Source: JAJRZX01 sp964407495 (lineage in GTDB: Bacteria > Desulfobacterota > GWC2-55-46 > JADFVP01). From it: 64,000 bases of DNA. Shown one piece after another: positions 42,341 to 52,016 of the stretch. The notes beneath the pieces were generated by a model. It was not told the DNA's origin. It worked only from the letters and a program-made list of their open reading frames with translations, and searched no databases. A program made the translations under genes and the position numbers. The stretch spans positions 7,421-71,420 of the forward strand of contig CAYOVP010000003.1 of assembly GCA_964407495.1 (NCBI GenBank). Direction: 5' to 3'. Position 1 is the stretch's first letter. Every line of letters starts with the position of its first letter.

Positions 42341-42418
42341 CCCACTTTCTTTTAGAAAAAAGAAAGTGGGGCAAAGAAAACCAATAATAAGTAGGTTATT
42401 TGGTGGGCAGTGCCCACC
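42341..42418 (-). repeat. Dispersed hairpin element, copy 6 (reverse)
   Basis: A perfect 13-bp hairpin B (cccactttctttt, loop agaa) at 42341-42370 is followed by the reverse linker gcaaagaaaacc and hairpin A (ggtgggc agt gcccacc) at 42402-42418. The stem starts with ccc/ggg instead of ctt/aag or tcc/gga, again with both arms changed together. Confidence 0.87.
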
Positions 42419-42450
42419 CAGCGTGGCTGCGAAGAAGAGTTTTTTCGTAG

Positions 42451-42615
42451 GTTGGGTTGGTTTTTTCAACCCAACGGTATTTTTTAACCAAGGGGGTTGT
42501 TGGGTTTCGCTGCGCTCTACCCAACCTACTGTGCTTTGTTGGGTTGGTTTTATCAACACAACGGTATTTTGGTTGTTTTCTTAAATTGTTGGGTTTCGCT
42601 TACGCTCTACCCAAC
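42451..42615. repeat. Two tandem copies of an 87-bp unit containing GTTGGGT...ACCCAAC hairpins
   Basis: Unit 1 starts at 42451 and unit 2 at 42538. Each has gttgggttg...caacccaac (in the second copy caacacaac) followed by ggtatttt and then gttgggtttcgct..gctctacccaac. The second sub-repeat resembles the TTGGGTTTCGC..GCTCTACCCAAC repeat seen in many proteobacterial genomes. A single reverse copy is at 1573-1599, also joined to a dispersed hairpin element. Confidence 0.85.
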
Positions 42616-42653
42616 GGGGCTGCCCAAGTTTTTTTGTAACCCTTTGGTGTACT

Positions 42654-43055
42654 TTACCAGAAGCGGACCTTGAGAAGAGAGACAGACCCTCTTATCTCTG
42701 CGGTCTGTGTTGTCTTGTCAAAGGAGGACTTGGTCTTTACCGTTGGGATGTGGAGGCTGAGCCTTCCTCCCTCGAGTTCACCAAAGGCACGGTCCTGGAC
42801 AGCCTCGCTCGTGATTATCCCGTAGGCCGTGCCAAGGAGCACACCAGCGCCTATGCCAGTGGGGATGTAGCCGAGGTTATCGCTGGGGTGGTCGGTGATG
42901 AGTACCACGGCGCCGGAGACGAGCCCGCCTATGACACCGCCGTAGATGGCGCTTCGCACTGTATGCGCAAGGGAGTCTTCGGCAAGTGCCCGGGAACATG
43001 GAACGAGCAGTAGGGAGAGAACGATAATGATCAGGAACTTCTTCAGGTGTCTCAT
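42654..43055 (-). CDS. Small exported protein with glycine-rich membrane segment
   Basis: 133 residues: signal peptide (1-25, cut near ALAED), then AIYGGVIGGLVSGAVVLI and YIPTGIGAGVLLGTAYGI, two Gly-rich segments like glycine zippers, and a C-terminal beta-like part ending VRFW. It may insert in or lie at the outer membrane. I do not recognise a family. It stands between repeat-rich DNA and the rhlE terminator. Confidence 0.7.
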   Translation of the reverse strand: MRHLKKFLIIIVLSLLLVPCSRALAEDSLAHTVRSAIYGGVIGGLVSGAVVLITDHPSDNLGYIPTGIGAGVLLGTAYGIITSEAVQDRAFGELEGGRLSLHIPTVKTKSSFDKTTQTAEIRGSVSLLKVRFW

Positions 43056-43286
43056 GGATTTTCCCCTCGTGGTTTTGTAGTGTTCGGATTGAAGATCGGT
43101 TCAGTCTTTCCAACAGGGTCTTTGGTTCCATAAGCAAAGACAGCAACTTTTTAAGTCGTACTCCGTCTTTTATAACTCACGTTTTCTTTAATGTCAACAT
43201 GGTGTAATAAGACCGCTTCTTGGGTTCTGGGTGGCACTCTTACCCAGACCACATTCGCGGCTTCTTGCACTCCTATTCCTTGGCAC

Positions 43287-43323
43287 AAAAAAAAACGCCG
43301 CAACCCATGGTTGGGTGGCGGCG
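43287..43323 (-). terminator. Intrinsic terminator of rhlE
   Basis: On the minus strand: stem cgccgccaccca/tgggttgcggcg (12 bp, one mismatch), loop of 4 nt, then nine T. It lies 46 bp past the rhlE stop. Confidence 0.88.
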
Positions 43324-43368
43324 GTCTGTCTCTGCGGTGGCCTTGGCTCCGGCTGAAGAATATGCTCC

Positions 43369-44646
43369 TCAGCGGTGCGAAGTACCCCTGCTCTCATAAT
43401 CCCCTCGGCCCCTTCGGCCTCTTGAGCGCGGGTTGAAGGAGGCTCGCCCCTGGCCGTTTCTCTGTTGCCTCCTCTGCCCCCCGCCGTAGCGTTGCACGCG
43501 GTGGCCTTCTTCAGGGCACTCGTCGTAGCAAAACCCCTCTACCTGTCTTACAGGGATATCGCGCTTGAGGAGCCTCTGGATGTTCCTAAGAAGTCCCTGC
43601 TCGCCCCGGCAGACAAGAGAGAGGGCCGTGCCCTCTTCACCGGCCCTTCCCGTGCGTCCGATGCGGTGAACGTAATCCTCTGGGACGTTTGGAAGGTCAA
43701 AGTTGACTACATGGGGCAGGTGGTCTATGTCGAGTCCACGCGAGGCAACGTCTGTTGCCACAAGCGTCCTTACGGCACCTCGCTTGAAGTCGGCCAGGGC
43801 CTTTGTGCGTGCGGCCTGGCTCTTGTTGCCGTGTATGGCCGTGGCCGTTATGCCGTCTCGCTGGAGTTGAGTGGCAAGGCGGTTGGCCCCGTGTTTTGTA
43901 CGCGTGAATACAAGGACGCGCTTCCAGTTGTCTGTCTTTATGAGATGCGAGAGGAGTTCGCGTTTTTCCGAGTGCCCCACAGGGTGCACCACCTGGCTTA
44001 TTGTCTCGGCGGCAATGTTCTTCCTTGCCACCTCCACGAACTCGGGGTTATGCAGAAATTCGTCGGCAAGTGCCTTTATCTCGTCAGAGTAGGTGGCCGA
44101 GAAGAGGAGGTTCTGTCTCTTTACAGGCAAGAGTTTCATTATCCGCTTTATGTCGTGGATAAATCCCATGTCCAGCATGCGGTCGGCCTCGTCAAGTATG
44201 AGTATCTCCACCTTGGAGAGATTTACCGTTCGCTGTGAGGCATGGTCGAGGAGGCGTCCTGGCGTGGCAACGAGTATGTCCACACCACGGCGAAGTCTCT
44301 CTATCTGGGGGTTTATGCCGACACCACCGAAGACGACGCAGGACCTGAGTGGCATGTGTCTTCCATAGGTGCGAACGCTCGAGGCTACCTGTGCGGCCAG
44401 TTCGCGTGTTGGGGTAAGGACGAGGGCGCGTGGAAATCGTCCCCTGCCACCCTTACCGAGTATCTGGAGCATGGGCAGTGTAAAGGCCGCCGTCTTTCCC
44501 GTTCCCGTCTGAGCGCCTGCAAGTATGTCTCGTCGTTCCAGCACCAATGGGATTGTACGGGCCTGTACAGGTGTGGGTGTTGTGTAGCCCTCGGCTTGGA
44601 CTGCGCGCAGTAGTTCGGCCTGAAGACCGAGTTTCTCGAACTTCAT
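43369..44646 (-). CDS. rhlE: DEAD-box RNA helicase, RhlE type
   Basis: 425 residues: Q motif FEKLGLQAELLRAVQAEGYTTPTPVQ, motif I AQTGTGKT, II DEAD, III SAT, VI HRIGRTGRAG, then a short basic C-terminal tail rich in Arg, Gly and Gln. It unwinds RNA during ribosome assembly or decay, often at low temperature. The ATG at 44646 has GGAG at good distance; an ATG at 44658 lies four codons upstream. The C-terminal tail lacks a DbpA-type RNA-binding domain. Confidence 0.94.
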   Translation of the reverse strand: MKFEKLGLQAELLRAVQAEGYTTPTPVQARTIPLVLERRDILAGAQTGTGKTAAFTLPMLQILGKGGRGRFPRALVLTPTRELAAQVASSVRTYGRHMPLRSCVVFGGVGINPQIERLRRGVDILVATPGRLLDHASQRTVNLSKVEILILDEADRMLDMGFIHDIKRIMKLLPVKRQNLLFSATYSDEIKALADEFLHNPEFVEVARKNIAAETISQVVHPVGHSEKRELLSHLIKTDNWKRVLVFTRTKHGANRLATQLQRDGITATAIHGNKSQAARTKALADFKRGAVRTLVATDVASRGLDIDHLPHVVNFDLPNVPEDYVHRIGRTGRAGEEGTALSLVCRGEQGLLRNIQRLLKRDIPVRQVEGFCYDECPEEGHRVQRYGGGQRRQQRNGQGRASFNPRSRGRRGRGDYESRGTSHR

Positions 44647-45050
44647 ATAATTCTCCATCTAAATCGCCTGCCCCTTGAAGGGCCGGTCCAGGCTGTATTC
44701 TTGAGGTTATTGCGGGGAAAGGGTTGAAGGACTTCTCTCGTTATGGAAGGTATATCAACCTTGACTCTGCACGTACCGACCGGTTGGCACCAAGTGTAAA
44801 TATAAATATAGCACGTGGTGAAGAGAATGTATAGGAAAATAAAAAAACTTCTGATCGGGCAGGTCGTCCCGCAAATAGAGAGAAAAAAGAAAGGAGAGAG
44901 TCTGGGGCTAAGCGCACCAGGATACGAAAAGACCTTTCCATTTTCTTTTGGGAAAAAGAAAGTGGAGTGAAGAAAACCAATTGGAAAAACTTTTAGGGTA
45001 GGCGGGTGAGCACTGCCCAGCGAAAACTACGCCCCCCTTCTACTCGGTCC
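44647..45050. repeat. rhlE upstream region with dispersed hairpin element, copy 7
   Basis: Hairpin B at 44938-44965 (ccattttctttt against aaaagaaagtgg) is complete except for one T-G pair, followed by the reverse linker gtgaagaaaacc. Hairpin A is no longer clear. The remaining 250 bp must contain the rhlE promoter on the minus strand, with several AT-rich candidates; I cannot choose one. Confidence 0.75.
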
Positions 45051-45833
45051 TCATGCCCCTGTCTTCCACCAGATTATGGCCGACCTCTTGTGTATCCTCG
45101 ATACGAGGCCGTTACCGCTTTTTTCGAGTTTTTTGCCGAGAAACTCGCGAAGCGTCCTGTCGTGTTCTTCTGTCACGAGGCACATGTGTTCCTTCCAGAA
45201 CTCCACCGCCTCGTCGAGCGACACAAAGGGCTGGTCGAAATCGTACTCCACTATGCGTACGTTGGCGTAGATACCCATCTCGTGAAGGGCCGTGTAGGTG
45301 GCAAGGTAGTCCTTCCTTGGGCCGAACTCGCGGTTGAAGATGAGGGGGTAGAGTTCCTTGTAGTAGAACTTGTCGGCTCTGGGCCCGGCACCCTCTACGA
45401 GAAAGACGTACATCCCGGCCTTTTCGGAGGCCTCTCTGAGAAAGTCCGTCGAGCCCTTCAGGAGCCCTGGTACGTTGGCGCAGATGATAACATCCACAGG
45501 CTCTACGCACTCGGCCTCCCATGGCCTGATAATGGTCTTTATGTTCTTCAGACCAAGTCTCTTGATATCCTCCTGGAGTATGCTGATCATGGCCGCCGAG
45601 GGATCAAGGGCGGTTACGTCCTTTCCGGCCTTTGCCAGCGGTATGGCAAGGGAGCCGCAACCTGCGCCGACGTCAAGAAAGGTCCTGGCACCGGTGGCAT
45701 GCCTTAGGATGTAAGGCGCTATCACCTTGGGAAAGGTAGAACCCTCGAGCCCGCGTCTGTACCACCTGGCCTTTAGAGTATTCCAGAACCCGGGCCTGTT
45801 TCTGAATGTCCCGTGGCCACTCTCATTTTTCAT
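45051..45833 (-). CDS. Class I SAM-dependent methyltransferase
   Basis: 260 residues. Motif I FLDVGAGCGSLAIPLA near residue 50, motif II VTALDPSAAM, and VDVIICANVPGLL. The substrate is unknown. Trp- and Arg-rich N-terminus (FWNTLKARWYRRG). The start overlaps the end of the AsmA-like gene by 11 nt, with AAGGGTGAAG as ribosome binding site for ATG 45833 (a GTG at 45842 is the alternative), so the two are translationally coupled. Confidence 0.85.
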   Translation of the reverse strand: MKNESGHGTFRNRPGFWNTLKARWYRRGLEGSTFPKVIAPYILRHATGARTFLDVGAGCGSLAIPLAKAGKDVTALDPSAAMISILQEDIKRLGLKNIKTIIRPWEAECVEPVDVIICANVPGLLKGSTDFLREASEKAGMYVFLVEGAGPRADKFYYKELYPLIFNREFGPRKDYLATYTALHEMGIYANVRIVEYDFDQPFVSLDEAVEFWKEHMCLVTEEHDRTLREFLGKKLEKSGNGLVSRIHKRSAIIWWKTGA

Positions 45834-48800
45834 CGTCTTCACCCTTGTCCTTTGGTACGAGGATATCAGAGCCCATCTGTATTACTTTTATGGGCGATGT
45901 GATAAGGCGCTCTATCTTTCCCAGTATCCCCTTCTGTATGTTCTTTATACGCGCAGGCTCTACAGACGGTGTCTTCAAGGGACCCTTTATGGTGTAGTAA
46001 AGGCTTACGGAAGACTTCTCCTTGCCGCCGATTATCCAGCCAACGAGCGGGATGTTCGTAACGATCTTGTCTATAGTGACAAAGGGGTGCACGCCGAGGG
46101 TCGAGTCTATGGTCTTCCTGGTTGTGTCCAGGGAGATTACAGCCGACATGCGCATGGAGTCGCTGTCGAAGAGGAGGTCGTCTGTAGTGATGACGCCCTT
46201 TTTTATCTTGAAGTCTCCTGTTATGGAGCGGTAAGGCAGGCCCCTTTTGAAGAGTTCGTCTATGGAGATGATATTCACTATGGAGAATATCTTGCTTATC
46301 ACCTGGAACTTCCACATGCGTCCGTGCTCGGCCTTGACAAAGGCCTTGCCATCGAGGCACCGCGAGAAGGGCTTGGTCCCTCTGCGGCAGGAGATCTCGA
46401 TATTACCGTAGAGGTCTCCAGTAAGGATGTCTTTCTTTGCGCCAAGGTCGCGAAGGAGTTCTTTCAGGTGTATGCCGGTGAGGCTGGCCGAGCCCTCGAA
46501 GGTATGGGGGCTTGTCTGCTCCCTGAAGAGGACGGATTTGCCCTTTACCGTCCCTCCCTTTGTGATGAATACGATCGGGTCCAACCTTATGAACTGGGGG
46601 CTCATCAGGATCTCGCTCTTGAAGTCCTTAACTTCCGTGCCGAGGACCCTCCCGCTCTTGATGCTAATCTTGCCCGTGCCGGTAAGGGGTTTTTCATTGT
46701 TCTTTCTTTTTTCTTCAAGACCCAGGTCTCTTATCCTCCGGCTCCAGTCAGCAAGGGCCTCCGTGCCTTCGCCCCAGATGTCAGAGGTGTCGAGCCTCCT
46801 CGAGACGAAGTTCATCTCCATCTTCTTCCTTGCTATGGAGGGCACCTTGATAGAGCCCTGAAACTCGCTCGTTCCTATCTTGGCCTTGGGGATACGGATA
46901 CTTGCCCCTCGGCCATCGAGTTCTGCGAATATCTCCAGTGACTTTACAGGTTCTGCTGCAAGGGGGCTCGTGAAGTGCCCCTTTTCAAGCGAGATTACAC
47001 CCTTGTATATGGGCGCCGCCCCCCGGCTCTTGCGCCATGCCTTGAGGATGATGTTCAGCGTTCCGGCTGTGTCGGCTCTCTTATCGACCAGTGGGGTAAT
47101 GTCTGCAAGATCATAGAGTCTTGCCTTTCTTGCCTCTACGAAGATATTGTAGGAGCCACTCCTCTTACCTCGTCCCATGGTGCCCTTGAGGCGGATGCTC
47201 GTGGCCAGGGTCTTGAGGTCTGTCTTCTTTATCTCTATGGTGTTTTTCTTTATGAGTAGTTCCGTGGTCAGTGAGAGGGGCACGCCTGCCTTCTTGCCGA
47301 GAAGGGCCCTGTACCCGATACCGGCAGGCCCGAGGTCTGCTTCGTACTTGACCCTCAGGTCCTCGAGTGGGCCCTTCACCCTTGCCGAGAATGGCACGGC
47401 ATCTACAGTGGAGAGCCCTTCAAGGGTAGTACCAGTAAAGAAAGCAGAGAGCGTACCGCCGTAGATGCTGCCCTTGCCATCGAGGCTCAGGTAAGGGGTG
47501 GGGCCTGTATAGTCGCGTATATAGCCGTTCAGTGCCATGGAAGAATCTGCGCCGTCTCTCATGAAGAGGTCCGTAAAGGTGAAGCGCCGGTTGTCTATGT
47601 CTATGTTGCCGTCGAGGGAGGTAAAGGAGAGGGGAAAGCCATCGTAGCGGAACGTAGCCTTTCTGAACCCCAGGTTGACAGAGAACTTTGAACTGCCCTT
47701 TACGTCCATCGTACCCTTGAGGATGAACTTGACGCGAGTATCTCCTGTTGCCGAGATACGTCGGAGTTGCTTCTTTACCGCCTCGCCAGAGTTCCTGAAG
47801 AGCCTGATGGTGAGTCCAATGGCGCGGCCCGCGTCCATGTGGCCGAGGAGTGAGAGGTCATAGGTGAGATGCTTGTTCTTTGCACCTATGTTCTCCATCC
47901 TGTAAGAGAGTCTTTCTACGAGACCGGTGCCCACACGGCCTGAGACATCCTTGAAGTCTATTGTCCCGCCTGTTATGAGGAGTTTTCCAAAGAGGTTGGA
48001 CACCTCCTCAGGGCCGAGGATCTTGTGTCGGAAACGGAGGCCTTCGAGCCCTGCTTCGAGCCGCATGACACCAGGCCTTGTGAAGGAGCCCTTCTGGCCG
48101 ATGGCGCCCATGGTCGCTTTGAGATGAAAGGCCTTTACCGAGACCGCCCCGCCGAGGGGTTGCACCTCGTTTATCCAGGCTATCTTTTTGTCCTTGAAGA
48201 CCCTGTCCATGACCAGGGTCTTGACCGTCTTTGCGGGTATGGGCGTTGACTGAAGGCGAAGGTCCAGCGCAAGCGTCGAGGGCTTTTCCAAATCGCCCTT
48301 GAGATCCGCTTCTCCGCTCACTACGTAATCGTCCATATCGACCTCGGCCTTTCGTATCTCCAGTTCAATATCCTTCTCTCTCAGACCGAGACGAAAATCA
48401 GCCGTTCCTGTGCCGGAGCGAAGGGGCCTTGCCGAGATCTGAGGGGCGAGCATGGTGATGTCTCTGTAATTGATCCGGCCCCTTGCCCTCAGGCCGTCCT
48501 CATAGGTAAAGTCGAGGTCTGTGGAGGCCCGTCCCGAGAGAGTGGGGTGTTTTACGTATGACTTGAGCCGCGCAAGGTCCATGTCCGCTACTGTGGCACT
48601 GCCCCTCAGGCGGAACCTGCCTTCCGGTTTTGTCACCTCGCAACGGGTAAATATCTCTGTGCCGTCTTCGAGGCCCAGGTTGGCCTGGAACCTGATGGCG
48701 TCTTCATGACGTTCCACTCGCCCCCTGCCCATGACCGCCTTCATCATGAAGTCTCTCTCGCCCATCCTGTCTTCCACCACTAGTACGCCGTCTGCGAGGG

Positions 48801-49242
48801 CCATGGATTTTACGGTGACCATATGTCTTCGTTTTATCACCCTCTCGTATATCTCCCGAAGGGGCATGGAGCCGTCTGGGCGGCGAAGTACGGCGAGCCG
48901 CCAGCCTTCCATGCTCATGCGTTCTACGACTATCTTTCTTAGGAAGAGAGGTAGGATGGAGATGTGGAGCCTTACGGCCCTGGCGTCGAGGATACTCTTG
49001 TTGCCCTTGCTCATGTGTACGTCCCGGGCCTCGAGGTATGGCGCTGGCAACAAGCCGAGTCTTGCACTGCCTGCCGTGAGATTCGCACCAGTGACGTCTT
49101 CTATGCGTGAGATGATTGCGCCCTTGTACGAGGTTATGTCAATGGGTACGCGCCATAGATAGTACGCCGCCGCGAGGGCCGCGCCCATGATAATAACCGC
49201 GAGTATGGCGAGGGTCTTTTTTCTGGGTATCAAGGGAGACAA
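45823..49242 (-). CDS. Very long AsmA/YhdP-like membrane-anchored protein
   Basis: 1139 residues: an N-terminal helix (about 10-30), an AsmA-type start VPIDITSYKGAIISRIEDVTGANLTAGSARLGLLPAPYLEARDV, then a long series of short beta strands, and a C-terminal AsmA_2-like part (LDTTRKTIDSTLGVHPFVTIDKIV, then IPLVGWIIGGKEKSSVSLYYTIKGPL). The AsmA/TamB/YhdP group forms hydrophobic grooves that bridge the inner and outer membranes for phospholipid transport. That role is inferred from the fold. Confidence 0.85.
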   Translation of the reverse strand: MSPLIPRKKTLAILAVIIMGAALAAAYYLWRVPIDITSYKGAIISRIEDVTGANLTAGSARLGLLPAPYLEARDVHMSKGNKSILDARAVRLHISILPLFLRKIVVERMSMEGWRLAVLRRPDGSMPLREIYERVIKRRHMVTVKSMALADGVLVVEDRMGERDFMMKAVMGRGRVERHEDAIRFQANLGLEDGTEIFTRCEVTKPEGRFRLRGSATVADMDLARLKSYVKHPTLSGRASTDLDFTYEDGLRARGRINYRDITMLAPQISARPLRSGTGTADFRLGLREKDIELEIRKAEVDMDDYVVSGEADLKGDLEKPSTLALDLRLQSTPIPAKTVKTLVMDRVFKDKKIAWINEVQPLGGAVSVKAFHLKATMGAIGQKGSFTRPGVMRLEAGLEGLRFRHKILGPEEVSNLFGKLLITGGTIDFKDVSGRVGTGLVERLSYRMENIGAKNKHLTYDLSLLGHMDAGRAIGLTIRLFRNSGEAVKKQLRRISATGDTRVKFILKGTMDVKGSSKFSVNLGFRKATFRYDGFPLSFTSLDGNIDIDNRRFTFTDLFMRDGADSSMALNGYIRDYTGPTPYLSLDGKGSIYGGTLSAFFTGTTLEGLSTVDAVPFSARVKGPLEDLRVKYEADLGPAGIGYRALLGKKAGVPLSLTTELLIKKNTIEIKKTDLKTLATSIRLKGTMGRGKRSGSYNIFVEARKARLYDLADITPLVDKRADTAGTLNIILKAWRKSRGAAPIYKGVISLEKGHFTSPLAAEPVKSLEIFAELDGRGASIRIPKAKIGTSEFQGSIKVPSIARKKMEMNFVSRRLDTSDIWGEGTEALADWSRRIRDLGLEEKRKNNEKPLTGTGKISIKSGRVLGTEVKDFKSEILMSPQFIRLDPIVFITKGGTVKGKSVLFREQTSPHTFEGSASLTGIHLKELLRDLGAKKDILTGDLYGNIEISCRRGTKPFSRCLDGKAFVKAEHGRMWKFQVISKIFSIVNIISIDELFKRGLPYRSITGDFKIKKGVITTDDLLFDSDSMRMSAVISLDTTRKTIDSTLGVHPFVTIDKIVTNIPLVGWIIGGKEKSSVSLYYTIKGPLKTPSVEPARIKNIQKGILGKIERLITSPIKVIQMGSDILVPKDKGEDDEK

Positions 49243-49299
49243 GTCCTGCTCCGAGAGGGTATTAGAGTGGTGGCGCGCCAGACGCCCTAAGGCGCGTCT

Positions 49300-50436
49300 T
49301 CAGAGCCCTGGGATGATCTTTTTAAGCCAACCGGCCCTGGAGGTGATGGCCTCGTTGGGACACATCTCCTGACAACAGAAGCACCTTATGCACTGGTCAT
49401 AGTCAATTATTATCTTTTTTCCGCTCTTCATGATGCGGGCCGGACAGACGCCCACGCAGAGGTCGCAGAGCGTGCAACGCGAGTCTATGATGTGGGGCCT
49501 GACGGTGAGGGCCTTTCTGAGTCTCGAGCCTATGAAGTATGGGAGTTTATCGGCAAAGTTCGTGTGCACGAGGGGCGGGAGCCTGAAGTCCTCGACCTCG
49601 AAGAGCCCTGGCGCTTCGCCCAGTGTCTCGATATCCTCGTAATCCACGCCAGGCAGGCCCCTCTCCCGTGCGGCCTCCAGTATGGGGACACTGCTGGCCG
49701 GAACGCCCAGAATGCGGGCGCAGACACGGTCGAGGGCGACTGCGTCTTCTGAGGCCGCTATCAGGCCCACGGGCCGTGGGTCGCCGCTTGCAGGGCCATT
49801 ACCCTCCATGGCCACCACGGCGTCCATTATGGTGAGCCTCGGGTTTATGTAGAGGTAGAGGTCGAGTATCATCTGAGCAAAGTACAGAGTGTCAACGCCT
49901 GCGCTGAGGTGCCACTGGGGCTTTCTCTTTCCCGGGACACAGCCGAAGATGTTCTTTACCCCCATGGTGAGGAGCATCTGGGCATGGGTCTTGAGTTTCG
50001 GGAGGTTGATTACGCCGTCGGCCTCCATGACCACACGGGCTACCTCGAGGCGCTTGTAAATATGCCCCTCAGGGGTGGAGACGGCCTGGACCTCCTCGAA
50101 GCCCCTGTATTCGACGCCCTCGTCCTCGCAGACCGCGAGTATGCCGCACTTGTCGCCCACTTTGCGGGCGTTCCCGATGGCCGGGCTGTCTCCCACGATT
50201 GGAGTTGCCCCTGCCTCGCGAACGAGCCTTATTACTGCACGCACCACCGACGGGTGGGTCGTGACAGCGGCATCCACAGGCTTGGCGGCAAGGAGGTTGG
50301 GCTTCAGGACGATCCTCTCGCCGGGGCTTACGAAGGCGTCCATGCCGCCCATGTGTCCAAGGGCCCTGCGTATTGCCTCGTAGACCCTCTCCTGCTCATA
50401 GTCGCCGCATTTTTCTAATGATACTATTCTGCCCAT
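49300..50436 (-). CDS. DUF362 domain protein with C-terminal 2[4Fe-4S] ferredoxin
   Basis: 378 residues. DUF362 part: SPGERIVLKPNLLAAKPVDAAVTTHPSVVRAVIRLVREAG and INLPKLKTHAQMLLTMGVKNIFGCVPG. The last 65 residues hold two CxxCxxCxxxCP clusters (CTLCDLCVGVCP and CIRCFCCQEMCP). It is common in anaerobes and its reaction is unknown. It stands 57 bp upstream of the AsmA-like gene on the same strand, so it may be co-transcribed. Confidence 0.9.
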   Translation of the reverse strand: MGRIVSLEKCGDYEQERVYEAIRRALGHMGGMDAFVSPGERIVLKPNLLAAKPVDAAVTTHPSVVRAVIRLVREAGATPIVGDSPAIGNARKVGDKCGILAVCEDEGVEYRGFEEVQAVSTPEGHIYKRLEVARVVMEADGVINLPKLKTHAQMLLTMGVKNIFGCVPGKRKPQWHLSAGVDTLYFAQMILDLYLYINPRLTIMDAVVAMEGNGPASGDPRPVGLIAASEDAVALDRVCARILGVPASSVPILEAARERGLPGVDYEDIETLGEAPGLFEVEDFRLPPLVHTNFADKLPYFIGSRLRKALTVRPHIIDSRCTLCDLCVGVCPARIMKSGKKIIIDYDQCIRCFCCQEMCPNEAITSRAGWLKKIIPGL

Positions 50437-50882
50437 ATCTAAAGCATTCCCAATAGATTTTTACTTTCATATTATACCCGAATACAGGTCCCCTGGGTAT
50501 GACTTTTATCCAGTAGACCAGGGAGAAAACGTACTTCTTGGGCGGGGAACGCAGGTGTTATGGAGCGTGCCATGTCATATGTATTCTGGGGAGGAGATAC
50601 CGGGGAGTACTTGCACTGCACCACCGCACTGTTTTGCCGGGCCTTATTAATCGCAGGTGGGGGCCGCAGGGGTACTGGAGCCTGGAGTGGGTGGAGGGTT
50701 GGGCCCCTGTGGCTCCGGGGCTGAGATGGCGATATGAGGAGGCGCAAGCGGGCGCTCCACGCCCTTTTCGTCGCATAACTCAGTACTTACCCCCGGACCC
50801 TGCGTTTATCTTCGTGCCCCGGCTCGTACGCACAGGCCCCCTGCCTTGGGCGGCAAGTGAGGGTGAGGGGTTAGAGGCACGG
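50437..50882. other. Intergenic region, nothing supportable
   Basis: 446 bp between the DUF362 gene and the end of the Tol-Pal operon. It has some GC-rich inverted repeats but no clear terminator, promoter or gene. A Trp-rich rightward ORF runs through it into cpoB antisense and looks spurious. Confidence 0.5.
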
Positions 50883-52016
50883 TTATTTCTTCAGTTTCTT
50901 GAGGCGTTCCCGGGCTTTACCGGCCTCAGGGCTATGAGGGTATTTCTCGATGAGTTTCTCAAGAAGGAGGCGTGCCTCTTTCTTTGAGCCCAGTTTGTCG
51001 AAGGAAAAGCCCTCCTTCAGGATGGCCGCAGGGACCTTGTCCCCACCGGGGTATTCCTTTATGACCCTGTCAAACTCGAGTATGGCCCTCTCCCAGTCTC
51101 CCCGCGTGTAGTATATCTCCCCGAGCCAGTATCTTGCGTGGTCGGCGAGCCTGTTGTGGGGGTAGAGTTTGAGAAAGCGTCTGAAGGTGGCCGAGGCCTG
51201 GTCGTACTTCTTGTCCTTGGTGAGTTTGAATCCGCGAAAGTACAGGGCCTCGGGGTCCGAGGGTTTTGTCTCTTGTTTTGTCGTGGCAGGGGTTGGCTGC
51301 GGTCCTGCCTTGGCGGTCTTTACGCCGGCCGCGCCGCTCTCCTTTGCAACCTCCCCGCCTTGTCTCTTCCCGGCCACGGCGCTACTTGCCGGAGCGGACC
51401 CTTCGGAAGCGGGGGCCTGAGGCGTGAGCCCTGACCCCGGGCCTGAGAGGGGAGGCGGAGACACGGCTCCAGGGGCCACCTCGGCTATGCCCGCTTCTAT
51501 GGACTTCTTGAGGGTTTCCTTGAGTATCCCGATCTCTGATTCCAGTACGCTGATCTGCGTCATGGCCGCCGCGGTACTGCTCTTGAGTGTCATGAGTTCA
51601 TCGTGGTCTGATGTGGCGGCCTCGCCAATGGCGCGTATCTCTTCCTTTATGCCGCGCAGTTCTTCTTCTATGGATGATATCTCGCTCTCTATCTGGGCAC
51701 GGGCATTGGCCGACTCTTCGAGGCTTCCCCGCACAAAGGAAAATTCCCTCGTAAGGTCCTCCACTGACCTCGTTGTCTCGGCAAGGCTGAGTTTCAGAGC
51801 CTCAACGCCTTCTTTGTCCGCGCCTCGGCTCTCGAGGGCGTCGAGACGCTTCTCCAAGACATCGGTCTTCTTGGCCGTCCGGTCCACCTTGTCCATGTAG
51901 TCCTGTTGTTCCTCTGTGACAATGGGAAAACCAGGACCGCACCCATAGGTGGCGAGAAGGAATAGGGGTACGATGAAGAGCCCCCTGGCCAGTCTGAAAA
52001 TCTTCAATCTATCCAT
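50883..52016 (-). CDS. cpoB: Tol-Pal system protein CpoB/YbgF
   Basis: 377 residues: signal with a lipobox-like end (ATYGC), coiled coil (about 35-185, many heptads), a Ala/Pro/Gly-rich linker (about 190-255), and three TPR units (DPEALYFRGFKLTKDKKYDQASATF, ARYWLGEIYYTRGDWERAI, LKEGFSFDKLGSKKEARLLLEKLIEKYP). CpoB coordinates outer membrane constriction with peptidoglycan synthesis. It is the last gene of the Tol operon. It is longer than in E. coli (263) because of the coil and linker. Confidence 0.92.
   Translation of the reverse strand: MDRLKIFRLARGLFIVPLFLLATYGCGPGFPIVTEEQQDYMDKVDRTAKKTDVLEKRLDALESRGADKEGVEALKLSLAETTRSVEDLTREFSFVRGSLEESANARAQIESEISSIEEELRGIKEEIRAIGEAATSDHDELMTLKSSTAAAMTQISVLESEIGILKETLKKSIEAGIAEVAPGAVSPPPLSGPGSGLTPQAPASEGSAPASSAVAGKRQGGEVAKESGAAGVKTAKAGPQPTPATTKQETKPSDPEALYFRGFKLTKDKKYDQASATFRRFLKLYPHNRLADHARYWLGEIYYTRGDWERAILEFDRVIKEYPGGDKVPAAILKEGFSFDKLGSKKEARLLLEKLIEKYPHSPEAGKARERLKKLKK

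Noticed and set aside
41385..42374. 329-codon leftward ORF
   Set aside because: It is antisense to ccsA and rich in His, Gly, Glu and Arg as expected for a shadow frame.
45727..46941. 404-codon rightward ORF
   Set aside because: It is antisense to the AsmA-like gene, which has clear family features; the long frame is a by-product of GC-rich codon structure.
50538..50987. 149-codon Trp-rich rightward ORF
   Set aside because: It runs from intergenic DNA into the antisense of cpoB and has no domain or good start.
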